From Micromonospora purpureochromogenes (GTDB lineage Bacteria; Actinomycetota; Actinomycetes; Mycobacteriales; Micromonosporaceae): a stretch of 64,000 bases of DNA. The stretch lies in NCBI RefSeq assembly GCF_900091515.1, contig NZ_LT607410.1, positions 3,100,001 through 3,164,000 on the forward strand, written 5' to 3'. The translations under genes were made by a program, and so were the position numbers. Shown here in pieces: positions 20,997-31,001 of this stretch (its first letter is position 1; every line of letters begins with the position of its first letter). Under the pieces are notes generated by a model. The model ran no database searches. It was given only the letters and a program-made list of their open reading frames with translations, and was not told the DNA's origin.

Positions 20997-21358
20997 CAGG
21001 GTTTCTCCTCGGTCGGGTCCTGCGGTGGGTGCAGGCGCCGTTCGCGTCGGCCGCGCGCCAGTTCGGTGGCGAGGGCGTCCAGGGCCGGGGCCCAGAACCG
21101 GCGGAAGCCGGCCAGCCACTCGTCGACCTCGCGCAGCGGTCGCGGGTCGACGGCGTAGAGACGGCGGGCGCCCTGCGGTCGGACGGTGGCGAAGCCGTTG
21201 TCCCGCAGCACCCGGAGGTGCTGCGAGACCGCGGGCTGCGAGATGCCGTACTCCCGCTGGATCACCGCGCAGACCTCCCCGGCGCTGAGCTCGCCCTCGG
21301 CGAGCAGCTCCAGGATGCGGCGGCGCACCGGGTCGCCGAGGACGTCGAAGGCGTGCAC
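20996..21358 (-). CDS. ArsR family transcriptional regulator
   Basis: The 120-residue winged-helix protein shows the ArsR pattern FDVLGDPVRRRILELLAEGE, then GISQPAVSQHLRVLRDNGFA and RLYAVDPRPLREVDEWLAGF. It lacks the metal-binding cysteine pairs, so it belongs to the non-metal ArsR group usually paired with SRPBCC proteins. It heads a two-gene operon and has a 12-bp palindrome at 21380-21391 in its promoter. Confidence 0.92.
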   Translation of the reverse strand: MHAFDVLGDPVRRRILELLAEGELSAGEVCAVIQREYGISQPAVSQHLRVLRDNGFATVRPQGARRLYAVDPRPLREVDEWLAGFRRFWAPALDALATELARGRRERRLHPPQDPTEEKP

Positions 21359-21379
21359 GGACGCTTTCTATCAGCCGAG

Positions 21380-21391
21380 GCTTATATAAGC
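21380..21391. promoter_or_regulatory. ArsR operator overlapping the -10 region
   Basis: GCTTATATAAGC is a perfect 12-bp palindrome 22 bases upstream of the ArsR start. Its leftward TATAAG would also serve as a -10 element. AT-rich dyads of this kind are typical ArsR autorepression sites. Confidence 0.72.
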
Positions 21392-21393
21392 AA

Positions 21394-22065
21394 TCACCCC
21401 AGTCGCGCGGCGACGGCGGCGCGCAGCTCGGGAAGCCGGCCGTGCAGCAGGCCGGGGCACTGGGTGTTGTTGAAGTCCTTGTGCCCGTAGATCTCGCTGG
21501 GCGCGATGCCGTACTGCTGGCAGGTGAAGGCGCAGAAGACGATCAGGCTGTTCCAGAGCGCCGCCGGCGGCTGCACGTCGAGGTAGATGCCGTCGTTCTC
21601 GATGCCGATCGCCTGGCTGTTCTGCCCGACGCAGTGCGCGCCCTGCACCATGGTCTGTCCGTGCAGCAGCCCGTAGAGGCTGCCGTGCCGGCCCTCGGTG
21701 AGGTATCCGCCGCGACTGTTGGTGAAGTGCTGCCCCGAGTCGAGCCAGCCGTTGGTGTCCATGTGCAGGTTCTGGATGTCGCGGGAGTTCGCGTACGCCT
21801 TGGCCAGGCTGTAGTCGGTGGTGTTCGGGAACGCGGTGTGGTGCACGATGATCTTGTTGGGTCGGCTCTGCACCACGCTGACCGGCTGCGACGGGGGGCG
21901 GGCGCCCCAGGTCGCGCAGTTGGCGATCACGGGCTGGTCGATGCGGGTGGCGACGGCGCGCGCGTCGCGGCCCCCGCCGAGCTGGGTCAGGGCGGAAGCG
22001 CCGGCGGCGGCGCCGAGCAGGACCGCGCCGCGCAGCGCGGCCCGGCGGGACACGGGTACGGACAT
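21394..22065 (-). CDS. Secreted N-acetylmuramoyl-L-alanine amidase (PGRP/amidase_2 fold)
   Basis: The 223-residue precursor starts with a Tat-like signal (SRRAALRGAVLLGAAAGASA). The mature domain has the PGRP signatures CATWGARPPSQPV, KIIVHHTAFPN, YGLLHGQTMVQGAHCVGQNS, AIGIENDG and GHKDFNNTQCPG, which supply the histidine and cysteine zinc ligands. It should cut the amide between muramic acid and the stem peptide. It is followed on the same strand by a GH25 muramidase, so the pair attacks both the sugar backbone and the peptide link of peptidoglycan. Confidence 0.93.
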   Translation of the reverse strand: MSVPVSRRAALRGAVLLGAAAGASALTQLGGGRDARAVATRIDQPVIANCATWGARPPSQPVSVVQSRPNKIIVHHTAFPNTTDYSLAKAYANSRDIQNLHMDTNGWLDSGQHFTNSRGGYLTEGRHGSLYGLLHGQTMVQGAHCVGQNSQAIGIENDGIYLDVQPPAALWNSLIVFCAFTCQQYGIAPSEIYGHKDFNNTQCPGLLHGRLPELRAAVAARLG

Positions 22066-22123
22066 GGGGGCCTCCTTCGTTGGTGGTGCCGGCGGCGGGC
22101 CGGGCGGCCCGCCGCCGGTGGGG

Positions 22124-22855
22124 TCAGCAGGGTCCGTTGCAGGCCAGCACCCGGAGTCGGTCCAGGGTGCCGTTCCAGACGTTCTGGTCGCCGGGGAAGA
22201 CGCCCGAGGACGCCCACTGCCAGAAGGAGTACGTCGGCCAGCCCGCCGGCAGGGTGCCCACCGTGCTGGCGTAGCGGGCGATCCACAGGGGATTGTTGGC
22301 GGCGAACTGCGAGGTGTTGCCGGTGCAGGTGGTCCACCAGTCGGTGGTGGTGTAGATGGTGGCCCACCGGCCGGTGCGCGCGTAGTACTGGTTGACGAAC
22401 GAGGCGATCCAGCTGCGCATCGCGCTCTGGCTCAGGCCGTAGCAGGTCGCGCCGTACGGGTTGTACTCGATGTCGAGCGCGCCGGGCAGCGTCCGGCCGT
22501 CCTTGGACCAGCCGCCGCCGTGGTCGACGAAGTAGTTGGCCTGGGTGGCGCCGCTGGTGGTGTCCGGGCGGGCGAAGTGGTACGAGCCCCGGATCATCCC
22601 GACGTTGTAGGAGCCGTTGTACTGCTGGGCGAAGTACGGGTTGGTGTAGTAGGTGCCCTCGGTGGCCTTGACGTACGCGAATCGGGCGCCGTTGTTCCAG
22701 GCGGCCGACCAGTTCACGTTGCCCTGGTGGCTGGAGACGTCCATGCCGGGCAGGCCGGCGGGGGCGGCGCTGGCGGGGCTGGTGCCGAGGCCGACGGCGG
22801 CGACCACCGTGACGGTCGCCAGCAGTGCGGCCGCGGCCGCGCGGAGACGGTTCAT
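22124..22855 (-). CDS. Secreted GH25 lysozyme (N,O-diacetylmuramidase)
   Basis: The 243-residue precursor has a Sec signal ending PASAAPAG. The GH25 core follows: GMDVSSHQGNVNWSAA, FAYVKATEGTYYTNPYFA, IRGSYHFARP, the catalytic ALDIEYNP (DxE pair) and WQWASSGVFPGDQNVWNG. It hydrolyses the beta-1,4 bond between MurNAc and GlcNAc. It ends 58 bases ahead of the amidase gene on the same strand, so they may be co-transcribed. Both could serve in cell-wall turnover or in attack on other bacteria. Confidence 0.94.
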   Translation of the reverse strand: MNRLRAAAAALLATVTVVAAVGLGTSPASAAPAGLPGMDVSSHQGNVNWSAAWNNGARFAYVKATEGTYYTNPYFAQQYNGSYNVGMIRGSYHFARPDTTSGATQANYFVDHGGGWSKDGRTLPGALDIEYNPYGATCYGLSQSAMRSWIASFVNQYYARTGRWATIYTTTDWWTTCTGNTSQFAANNPLWIARYASTVGTLPAGWPTYSFWQWASSGVFPGDQNVWNGTLDRLRVLACNGPC

Positions 22856-23018
22856 CTTTCCTCCCTGGGGGGCGCCGCGGGGGCGGCGGGAGTGACGAAA
22901 GGAACTGTCAGTATTAGGTCATGAAGCGTAGATAAATTTCAATAGAAGAAGTCAAGATTATCTATGTAGTGTTCAGCTGCCGAGCCCGGTGGGCGCGGCC
23001 AACGGAAAGGGGGACCGG

Positions 23019-23560
23019 ATGGCGCACATCGACCTCGGCGTGGACGAACGGCGCGAGCCCGGCATCGTCGGCCTGCTGCGGTACCGGCCGGAGACCGCCG
23101 GACCGCTGATGGACCTGGCCGAGGTGCTGCTGCGCGGGCCGAGCAGCCTGACCCGCGGTGAACGCGAGCTGATCGCCGCGTACGTCTCGGGCCGCAACGG
23201 GTGCGACTTCTGCCGCGCGTCGCACTCCGCCACCGCCGGCGCCCAGCTCGACGACGGCCCCGACCTCGTCGACCGGGTCCTCGCCGACCTGTCCACCGCC
23301 CCGGTGCCGGAGAAGCTGCGCGCCCTGCTCCGCCTCGCCGACACCGTCCGCGAGGACGGGCGCGCCGTCACCGGCGAGCTGGTCGACGCCGCCCGCGCCC
23401 ACGGTGCCACCGATCGGGAGATCCACGACGTGGTCCTGATCGCCGCCGCCTTTGCATGTACAACCGGTACGTCGACGGGCTCGGCGCCGCCACCCCGGAC
23501 GACCCCGGGGCGTACGCGATGTCCGCGCAGCGGATCCTGACCGCCGGCTACCGTGCCTGA
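23019..23560 (+). pseudogene. Carboxymuconolactone decarboxylase/AhpD-like peroxidase, frameshifted
   Basis: ATG 23019 follows GGAAAGGGGG. The first 145 or so codons encode an AhpD-type core with the redox motif CDFCRASH and continue to HDVVLIAAAFAC. The family sequence AAAFCMYNRYVDGL then continues only in another frame, as CMYNRYVDGLGAATPDDPGA, from about 23455 to a stop at 23560. One base is missing at the TTT run 23451-23453 (four T would restore FCMYNRYV). It may be a pseudogene, a sequencing error or a recoding site. The gene lies just upstream of the DGPF/ECF42 pair. Such peroxidase-like genes often neighbour ECF sigma factors. Confidence 0.85.
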
Positions 23561-23578
23561 GGAAATCCGTCGCCGGAG

Positions 23579-23605
23579 TGTCGATCCGCCCGCCCGCCGT
23601 TCGTG
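23579..23605 (+). promoter_or_regulatory. Candidate ECF42-type promoter upstream of the DGPF gene
   Basis: TGTCGA (23579-23584) and CGTG (23602-23605) are separated by 17 bases, 36 bases before the DGPF gene. TGTCGA is, as I recall it, the -35 element reported for ECF42 sigma factors, so the pair may be self-activated. Confidence 0.5.
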
Positions 23606-23641
23606 TGGAGAGTGGAAGCCGATCCACACCAGGAGGACGAC

Positions 23642-23989
23642 ATGAAGCAGTACCTGTTGAGCATGTACCAGCCCGAGGGCGGGACGCCGGACCCGGAGTT
23701 CCTGGCCGGGGTGATGCGGGAGTTGGGCGCCATCCGCGAGGAGCTCGAGGCGACCGGCTCGTGGGTCTTCGGGCAGGGGCTGCACGCCCCGGAGACCGCC
23801 ACCGTGCTGCGCCCGAAGGACGGCGAGGTGCTGGTCACCGACGGCCCCTTCGTGGAGGGCAAGGAGTACCTGGGCGGGTTCACCATCATCCGCGCCGCCG
23901 ACCTCGACGCCGCTCTCGACTGGGGCCGCCGGTACGCCCTCGCCACCACGCTGCCGATCGAGGTGCGCCCCTTCCAGGGTGAGGGGTGA
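23642..23989 (+). CDS. YCII-related DGPF domain protein
   Basis: The 115-residue protein has the YCII/DGPF fold with [13 protein letters not shown] at the start and the namesake motif in [20 protein letters not shown]. Its stop overlaps the GTG start of the sigma factor (GTGA), so the two are translated together. DGPF proteins are the constant companions of ECF42 sigma factors and are their regulon members; their biochemical role is still unclear. Confidence 0.95.
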   Translation: MKQYLLSMYQPEGGTPDPEFLAGVMRELGAIREELEATGSWVFGQGLHAPETATVLRPKDGEVLVTDGPFVEGKEYLGGFTIIRAADLDAALDWGRRYALATTLPIEVRPFQGEG

Positions 23990-25179
23990 CCCTCGACGTC
24001 GAGGCGGCCTTCCGCGCCGAGTACGGCCGGGCGGTCGCCGTGCTGGTCCGCGTCCTCGGCGACATCGACCTCGCCGAGGAGGCGGTCCAGGACGCCTTCA
24101 CCGAGGCGGTACGGCGCTGGCCGGAGACCGGCCCGCCGCCCAGCCCGGCCGGCTGGATCATCACCACCGCCCGCCGCCGCGCCATCGACCGGCTGCGGCG
24201 GGAGGCCTCGCGGGCGGACCGGCACGCCCAGGCCGCGCTGCTGTACGCCCAGGAGCCACCGGCCGAGGAGGGACCCGTGCGCGACGACCGGCTCCGGCTG
24301 ATCTTCACCTGCTGCCACCCGGCGCTCGGTCCCGCCGCCCGGGTGGCGCTCACGCTGCGCCTGCTCGGCGGGTTGAGCACGGCCGAGATCGCCCGCGCCT
24401 TCCTGGTCCCCGAGGCCACCATGGCCCAGCGGCTGGTCCGCGCCAAGGCCAAGATCCGCGACGCCGGGATCCCGTACCGCGTCCCGCGCGACGCCGACCT
24501 GCCCGACCGGCTCCGGGCGGTGCTCGCCGTGGTCTACCTGATCTTCAACGAGGGGTACACGGCGAGCGCCGGGGAGCGGCTGGTCCGCACGGAACTCTGC
24601 GCCGAGGCGCTGCGCCTGGGCCGGCTGCTGGTCGATCTGATGCCCGACGAGCCGGAGGCGCTGGGCCTGCTCGCGCTGATGCTGCTCACCGAGGCCCGCC
24701 GCCCCGCCCGGGTCACCGCCGAGGGCGCGCTGGTCCCGCTCGCCGAGCAGGACCGCACCCGCTGGGACCAGTCCCTGATCGCCGAGGGGCAGGCCCTGGT
24801 CCGCCGCTGCCTACGCCGCAACCGCCCCGGCCCGTACCAGCTCCAGGCCGCGATCAACGCCGTGCACAGCGACGCCCCCACCGACTGGGGCCAGGTCCTC
24901 CAGCTGTACGACCAGCTCCAGGCGCTCGCCCCCGGCCCGGTGGTGGCGCTGAACCGGGCGGTGGCCGTCGCCGAGGTGCACGGCCCCGCCGTGGCGCTCG
25001 CCCTCGTCGACGACCTGCACCTCGACACGTACCACGTCTTCCACGCCGTCCGCGCCGACCTCCTCCACCGCCTCGGGCGATCGGACGAGGCCGCCGCGGC
25101 CTACGAGTCCGCCATCGCCCACACCGCCAACGCCCCCGAACGCGCGTACCTCCGCGCCCAGCTCGCTGGGCTCCCGTGA
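23986..25179 (+). CDS. ECF42-type RNA polymerase sigma factor with long C-terminal domain
   Basis: The 397-residue protein has sigma region 2 ([59 protein letters not shown]) and region 4 ([39 protein letters not shown]). A C-terminal extension of about 200 residues follows ([55 protein letters not shown]) with a TPR-like helical character. That extension defines ECF42 and replaces an anti-sigma factor. Translation starts at a GTG overlapping the DGPF stop. Confidence 0.95.
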   Translation: MTLDVEAAFRAEYGRAVAVLVRVLGDIDLAEEAVQDAFTEAVRRWPETGPPPSPAGWIITTARRRAIDRLRREASRADRHAQAALLYAQEPPAEEGPVRDDRLRLIFTCCHPALGPAARVALTLRLLGGLSTAEIARAFLVPEATMAQRLVRAKAKIRDAGIPYRVPRDADLPDRLRAVLAVVYLIFNEGYTASAGERLVRTELCAEALRLGRLLVDLMPDEPEALGLLALMLLTEARRPARVTAEGALVPLAEQDRTRWDQSLIAEGQALVRRCLRRNRPGPYQLQAAINAVHSDAPTDWGQVLQLYDQLQALAPGPVVALNRAVAVAEVHGPAVALALVDDLHLDTYHVFHAVRADLLHRLGRSDEAAAAYESAIAHTANAPERAYLRAQLAGLP

Positions 25180-25364
25180 TCCAGTACGTCTTTCCGAGAC
25201 GACACGCCGACGAACCTCTCGGATTCTGCGACCCGATCATGGGTGCGCCGTAGCAGATGAGCGGGTGGGGTGGGGGTTCTCCACAGGCGGGTGTGGTGTC
25301 CACAGGTAGGCGGGGTGGGGGAGCGGGCGGGGTGGGGGCGCCGCAAGCTGCCGGGGTGCATCCG

Positions 25365-26342
25365 ATGTTGCTGGCTCTGTTGGAGCGGGGCGAGGGAGTG
25401 GTGACCCGGCGGGTGGTGACCGAGGTGGTCCCCGAGTGGGTGCTGTGGCACGCCTGCCACGTCGGTCGACTCCTGCGCGTGCTTCCCGGCGTCTACGTCG
25501 ACGCAGACCTGGCTCGTGGCGAGGCCGGGGGGGGGGGCGACGAAGTCCGCGCTCGCTGCCCGCCCGACGCTCCGCCCCTCCTGCGGCTCGAACCGCAGCC
25601 GAGGAGGCGTGCCGCCCTCGCCTATGCCGACGGGCAGGCGGCCCTGAGCTGCCTCACCGCCCTCGACGTGTGGGGCCTGCGCCGCCAACCCGCGGACGAG
25701 CCGGTGCACCTCGACGCGCCGCGCGGCTCCGGAGTCCGCCCCCGATCACAGTTGGCGGTGCACCATCGCCAGGGGTTCGTGATGGGGCCGCCGCAGGTGG
25801 TGAGCCGGGCGGGAATGCCGGTGGTTCGATTGGAGCAGGCGCTGGTCGACGCGTGGCCGCTGCTGCCCGCCGTGGACCGCCCCGCCCCGGTGATCCAGGC
25901 CGTCAACGACCGGCTCACGACACCGCAGCGCATCGCCGCCGCCCTCGACCGCGTGCCGCGCCTCGCCGGTCGCGCCGAGCTGCGGGCTCTGCTGGCAAAG
26001 CTCGATGCCGGCTGCCGGAGCCCGCTGGAGATCTGGGGTCACGACCACGTCTTCACCGGCCCCGGGATGCCGCCGTTCCACCGGCAGACCCGGATCGTCA
26101 TCGGTCGCCGGACGATGTACCTGGACGTCTGGGCCGAGCGGGAACGGGTCGACTTCGAACTAGACGGCGCGAGCACCCACGCTGACCCGCGCCAACGCGA
26201 GATCGACCTGCGCCGGGACGTGCTGCTCGCCACCGCCGGCATCCTCGTGGTGCGCTTCGCCCACCGCCGCCTGGTGCACGAGACCGACGGGGTACGCCGC
26301 GAGGTGCTGGCGATCCTCGCCAGCCGCCGCGCCGACAGATGA
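25365..26342 (+). CDS. AbiEi-like/DUF559-like hypothetical protein
   Basis: From ATG 25365 the product is 325 residues (a GTG at 25356 or a longer form is possible). The N-terminal part (GVVTRRVVTEVVPEWVLWHA, LRVLPGVYVDADLA) looks like an AbiEi-type winged helix. The middle part AALSCLTALDVWGLRRQP also fits that family. The C-terminal part has a restriction-endonuclease-like core as in DUF559 (YLDVWAERERVDFELDGAST, REIDLRRDVLLATAGILVVR). Such stand-alone actinobacterial proteins have no proven role; AbiEi relatives are antitoxins. A run of nine G at 25527-25535 lies within the frame. Confidence 0.7.
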   Translation: MLLALLERGEGVVTRRVVTEVVPEWVLWHACHVGRLLRVLPGVYVDADLARGEAGGGGDEVRARCPPDAPPLLRLEPQPRRRAALAYADGQAALSCLTALDVWGLRRQPADEPVHLDAPRGSGVRPRSQLAVHHRQGFVMGPPQVVSRAGMPVVRLEQALVDAWPLLPAVDRPAPVIQAVNDRLTTPQRIAAALDRVPRLAGRAELRALLAKLDAGCRSPLEIWGHDHVFTGPGMPPFHRQTRIVIGRRTMYLDVWAERERVDFELDGASTHADPRQREIDLRRDVLLATAGILVVRFAHRRLVHETDGVRREVLAILASRRADR

Positions 26343-26372
26343 AGCGCGAACGGATGAAGCGCGAACGGATGA
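26338..26372 (+). repeat. Short tandem duplication at the end of the DUF559-like gene
   Basis: GATGAAGCGCGAACG occurs twice without a gap (26338-26352, 26353-26367) and is followed by a third partial copy, GATGAGG. It straddles the stop codon at 26340-26342 and fills the space to the convergent MarR gene. Confidence 0.85.
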
Positions 26373-26374
26373 GG

Positions 26375-26803
26375 TCAGTCGCGGAGGGTGCGGAGGATGC
26401 GGGTCAGATGCGCTTGGTCGGCAAGGGAGAGGTGACCGAAGAAGCGGTCCGCCTCGGCGGTACGGGCCGCGCGGATGGCCGCGCCGATCCGCGTACCCTC
26501 GTCGGTCAACGTGACCAGGGTCGCGCGCCGGTCCGCCGGGTCGGGGTGGCGCGCGACGAGCCCGCGTTCCTCCAGGCCGTCGACGACCTCGGTGGTGGAG
26601 CGGGGCGCGATGTGCAGGTGGTCGGCGAGCGCGCTGAGCCGCATGGGCCCGTGTCGACCGAGCACGGCGAGGGCGCGGGCGTGGCCGGGGTTGACCTCCC
26701 ACGGTTCGAGGGTCTGCCGGGACTGGTGGCGCAACCGGCGGGCCACCGCCCAGAACAGCTCGGCCAGGCTCTCCTCGTGCGCCTCGCGCTCGTCGGCGTC
26801 CAC
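26375..26803 (-). CDS. MarR family transcriptional regulator
   Basis: The 142-residue regulator starts at a GTG (26803). It has the MarR winged helix PGHARALAVLGRHGPMRLSA, LADHLHIAPRSTTEVVDGLE, RGLVARHPDPADRRATLVTL and flanking dimerisation helices. It diverges from an ABC exporter gene across 81 bases containing a palindrome, the usual arrangement for a MarR repressor controlling a drug or metabolite exporter and itself. Confidence 0.93.
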   Translation of the reverse strand: MDADEREAHEESLAELFWAVARRLRHQSRQTLEPWEVNPGHARALAVLGRHGPMRLSALADHLHIAPRSTTEVVDGLEERGLVARHPDPADRRATLVTLTDEGTRIGAAIRAARTAEADRFFGHLSLADQAHLTRILRTLRD

Positions 26804-26830
26804 GGGAATACGGTAGCAGAAACTCCTGTT

Positions 26831-26851
26831 GTTCCCTCATGATGAGGTAAC
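26831..26851. promoter_or_regulatory. MarR operator between regulator and ABC exporter
   Basis: CCTCATGATGAGG, extended to a 21-base dyad with GTT and AAC at the ends and one mismatched pair, lies in the divergent promoter region between the MarR gene and the exporter. Repression of both directions from this one site is likely. Confidence 0.8.
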
Positions 26852-26884
26852 CTCAGCAATAACCCCGACAGGAAGAGGCACTCC

Positions 26885-28687
<1,803 letters not shown>

Positions 28688-28726
28688 CCCGGCGGCGTCG
28701 ACGCGGTCCGGCGGCCTCGGCCGGGC

Positions 28727-29212
28727 CTAGGCGGCCGGCGGTCCGGCGGCGCGTACCCGGGGGTCGGCCAGGGTGCGCGCCATGGCGGCCACCAGCCCGC
28801 TCGCGCACATAGTGGGGGCGCCGACCAGGAACTCCTCGCGTTCCATCCACTCGACCCGCTCGATGCCGGGACGGTCCAGCAGCGCCTGGTCCAGTGAGCG
28901 CTCCGAGTCGTCGTCGTAGCACGACCGGGCCTCGTCGCCGAGCCACAGACCCCAGTGGAAGGGGCCGAGACGCGCCGGCCCCGAGTCCGACTCGTCGTGC
29001 ACCTCCAACCAGCGGTCGCGTGGCTCGGCGGGCAGGACGCCGAGGGCGTTCGCGGCGACGAGATCCGGCAGCGTCATCGGCGGCTCGCCGGGCTCGGTGG
29101 AGGGCAGCACCAGGCCGGCGAGGTCCTCGTCGTGCTCGGGGCAGGAGCACTCCGGCCGTCGCGGCGGCGTCCAGTTGGCGGTAGCGGGGCGTGGTGCGGC
29201 TGAGAGGGGCAT
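28727..29212 (-). CDS. Hypothetical protein
   Basis: I do not recognise this 161-residue protein (ATG 29212; an ATG at 29221 adds three residues). It has a Cys pair and acidic segment early (ECSCPEHDEDLAGLVLPS), an aromatic core LGPFHWGLWLGDEARSCYDD and an alanine-rich end. No signal peptide or membrane span is visible. Codon pattern and reading frame length support a real gene. It is separated from the convergent ABC exporter stop by about 40 bases. Confidence 0.6.
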   Translation of the reverse strand: MPLSAAPRPATANWTPPRRPECSCPEHDEDLAGLVLPSTEPGEPPMTLPDLVAANALGVLPAEPRDRWLEVHDESDSGPARLGPFHWGLWLGDEARSCYDDDSERSLDQALLDRPGIERVEWMEREEFLVGAPTMCASGLVAAMARTLADPRVRAAGPPAA

Positions 29213-29389
29213 GGCCCGCATCGTAGGGGTGCCGGCGTCCCCGTGGGGGGCGAGAAATCCTGGGGCGACACGGTGGGGGCTGCATGTCGGACGCCGAAAA
29301 TGATCAGTCGTTCGGCGGAGCTGCGCGGGTGCCGGCCCGGCTAGTCTCTACCGGTCCTGACCAGCGATTCAACGAGGTGCGGCATCGTC

Positions 29390-30217
29390 ATGGCGTTGCG
29401 ATTCAATACTCCTCCGGGTTGGCCGCCGGCGCCCCAGGGCTGGCTGCCGCCGGCCGGTTGGCAGCCGGATCCGACGTGGCCGCCGCCCCCCGTGGGGTGG
29501 CAGCTCTACGTCGACGACGCCGTGGCGCAGGGCCCCGCGAACCTGCCCGCCATGCGCGCACCGGCCGGCGCCGTCGTGGCGCAGAGCCCGGCCGAGCTGC
29601 TGGAGCCGCAGCCGATGACCCCGGTGCCGGCGACGACGGTGCCGATGACCCCGGTGCCGGTGAGCACGGTGCCGGTGTCGCCCCCGCCGCAGGCGCCCGG
29701 CCCCCTGGAGCCCGGCGTGCTCTGGGCCGCGGTCGGGCAGCCGCTCACCGGGATCGGCGGCGGCCGGTACAAGCTGACCGAGACCATGTTGTACTTCGAG
29801 CGGGGATTCCTCTCGATCAACGCGCAGCAGGTGCCGATCGGCGACGTGATCGACGTGGACCTGCGGCAGTCCATCACCCAGAAGGCCCGCGGCGTCGGCA
29901 GCGTGGTGGTCAAGGTGCAGCGTTCCAACGGCGTCGAGCTGGTGGTCCTGGAGGACATCCCGCAGCCGCGCGAGGCGGTGGCGGTCATCAACGACACCGC
30001 CCACGCCGCGCGGTTGGCTCAGCAGCAGCGGACCAACACCCGGCACTACTCCGGCCTGCCCGGCACGCCGGCGCCCGCCGCCCCGGCGCCGACGGCGGCG
30101 CCTGCGCCGGTCGACCCCATCGCGCAGCTCCGCCAGCTCGGTGAGCTGCGCGACGCGGGCATCCTCACCGAGGAGGAGTTCGCCGCGAAGAAGGCGGAGA
30201 TCCTGTCGCGGCTCTAG
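29390..30217 (+). CDS. Pro/Trp-rich protein with PH-like core and C-terminal SHOCT domain
   Basis: The 275-residue protein starts with repeated PPxGWxPP units (PPGWPPAPQGWLPPAGWQPD) and a stretch of PVPATTVPMTPVPV repeats that is probably disordered. The middle (GRYKLTETMLYFERGFLSIN, QQVPIGDVIDVDLRQSITQK) looks like a bacterial PH-type beta domain. The last 35 residues are a SHOCT domain (LRQLGELRDAGILTEEEFAA, KKAEILSRL), an oligomerisation module often found with membrane-associated partners. Its 3' end overlaps the convergent gene 30165-30464 by 53 bases. Confidence 0.85.
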   Translation: MALRFNTPPGWPPAPQGWLPPAGWQPDPTWPPPPVGWQLYVDDAVAQGPANLPAMRAPAGAVVAQSPAELLEPQPMTPVPATTVPMTPVPVSTVPVSPPPQAPGPLEPGVLWAAVGQPLTGIGGGRYKLTETMLYFERGFLSINAQQVPIGDVIDVDLRQSITQKARGVGSVVVKVQRSNGVELVVLEDIPQPREAVAVINDTAHAARLAQQQRTNTRHYSGLPGTPAPAAPAPTAAPAPVDPIAQLRQLGELRDAGILTEEEFAAKKAEILSRL

Positions 30218-30464
30218 CGCTGGTCGAAGGCGGCGACGGCTGAGCTGCGGGGCGGAGGCCGGCGAGCTGCACGTACACCTCGCGCCGGGCGGTCGCCCGG
30301 CCCCGCCGGTCCAGCACGTACCCGGCCAGCCAGATCCAGCCCGGGTACGGCTCTTCCGAGCTGACCGAGACGACCCGGAGCAGCAGGGCGCGGTCCCCGC
30401 CGAACTGCACGGAGGCTCGGCCGTCGACGACGAGCAGGTCGCCGGGGGAGGGGCGTTCGTTCAC
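30165..30464 (-). CDS. Hypothetical 99-residue protein coupled to the DivIVA-like gene
   Basis: The GTG start at 30464 overlaps the stop of the DivIVA-like gene as GTGA, which argues that this is translated. The N-terminal 60 residues look folded and beta-rich (PSPGDLLVVDGRASVQFGGD, PGWIWLAGYVLDRRGRATAR). The tail is Ser/Pro/Arg-rich and reads antisense to the SHOCT gene. I cannot assign a function. Similar small pairs next to GntR genes occur in related genomes as far as I recall. Confidence 0.6.
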   Translation of the reverse strand: MNERPSPGDLLVVDGRASVQFGGDRALLLRVVSVSSEEPYPGWIWLAGYVLDRRGRATARREVYVQLAGLRPAAQPSPPSTSARAATGSPPSSRRTPPR

Positions 30465-30721
30465 CAGAGGCCGGAGTTCGGTGGCCGGCACTCCCGGGCG
30501 TGCAGGGTCCGCCAGTCGCGCAACGCCCGCCGGAGCCGCTCGTTCTCCTGGCTCAGCTCGCGTACCCGCTGGTGCAGGTCGGTCAGCTCGTCGGCGACCA
30601 CGGCCTGGAACCGGCGTACCTGATCGGGGTCGACGCCGTCGCGGCGCGGCCGGAAAGCGTGGGTGCGGACCTCGTGCGGCGTCGGCCGGGCCGGGGCGCC
30701 GCCGGGATACAGCTCGGTCAC
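30461..30721 (-). CDS. Small DivIVA-domain-like protein
   Basis: The 86-residue product contains a DivIVA/GpsB-like N-terminal motif (HEVRTHAFRPRRDGVDPDQV, RRFQAVVADELTDLHQRVRE) and a leucine-heptad coiled coil (LSQENERLRRALRDWRTLHA). It is much shorter than the polar growth protein DivIVA/Wag31 and has no long tail, so it may be a cell-pole or membrane-curvature accessory. It is co-translated with the 99-residue protein downstream and diverges from a mini-GntR gene. Confidence 0.75.
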   Translation of the reverse strand: MTELYPGGAPARPTPHEVRTHAFRPRRDGVDPDQVRRFQAVVADELTDLHQRVRELSQENERLRRALRDWRTLHARECRPPNSGLW

Positions 30722-31001
30722 GGGCGTCCTCTCGCGGGTCTGGAAGGGCGGGCCGCGCGCACGCCGGCCGCGCGCGGCCCGCCGGCCCCGCCGCCGCAGC
30801 TCCGATCAGCGGTACGACAGCGCAGCGGTCCGGTGGGTCGGGACGGGCACGCGCACCCGCCCCGACCAGGGGGATGAGCCGAACCCGTTGCCACGCGAGA
30901 AGCGGCTCACCAGCAACATAGCTAGAACAGTCAGATGAGTCAACGCTGCTTGTTGGGCGCGTCGCGTTGTGATCGAATCGGGTTGCCACGCGAGGAGTGC
31001 C
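30722..31001. promoter_or_regulatory. Divergent promoter region with a 15-16 base direct repeat
   Basis: No gene is visible. GTTGCCACGCGAGAAG (30887-30902) recurs as GGTTGCCACGCGAGGAG (30981-30996, partial) immediately upstream of the mini-GntR start. An AT-richer segment (30905-30945) likely holds the promoters. The repeat may be a GntR binding site or a duplicated leader. Confidence 0.5.
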
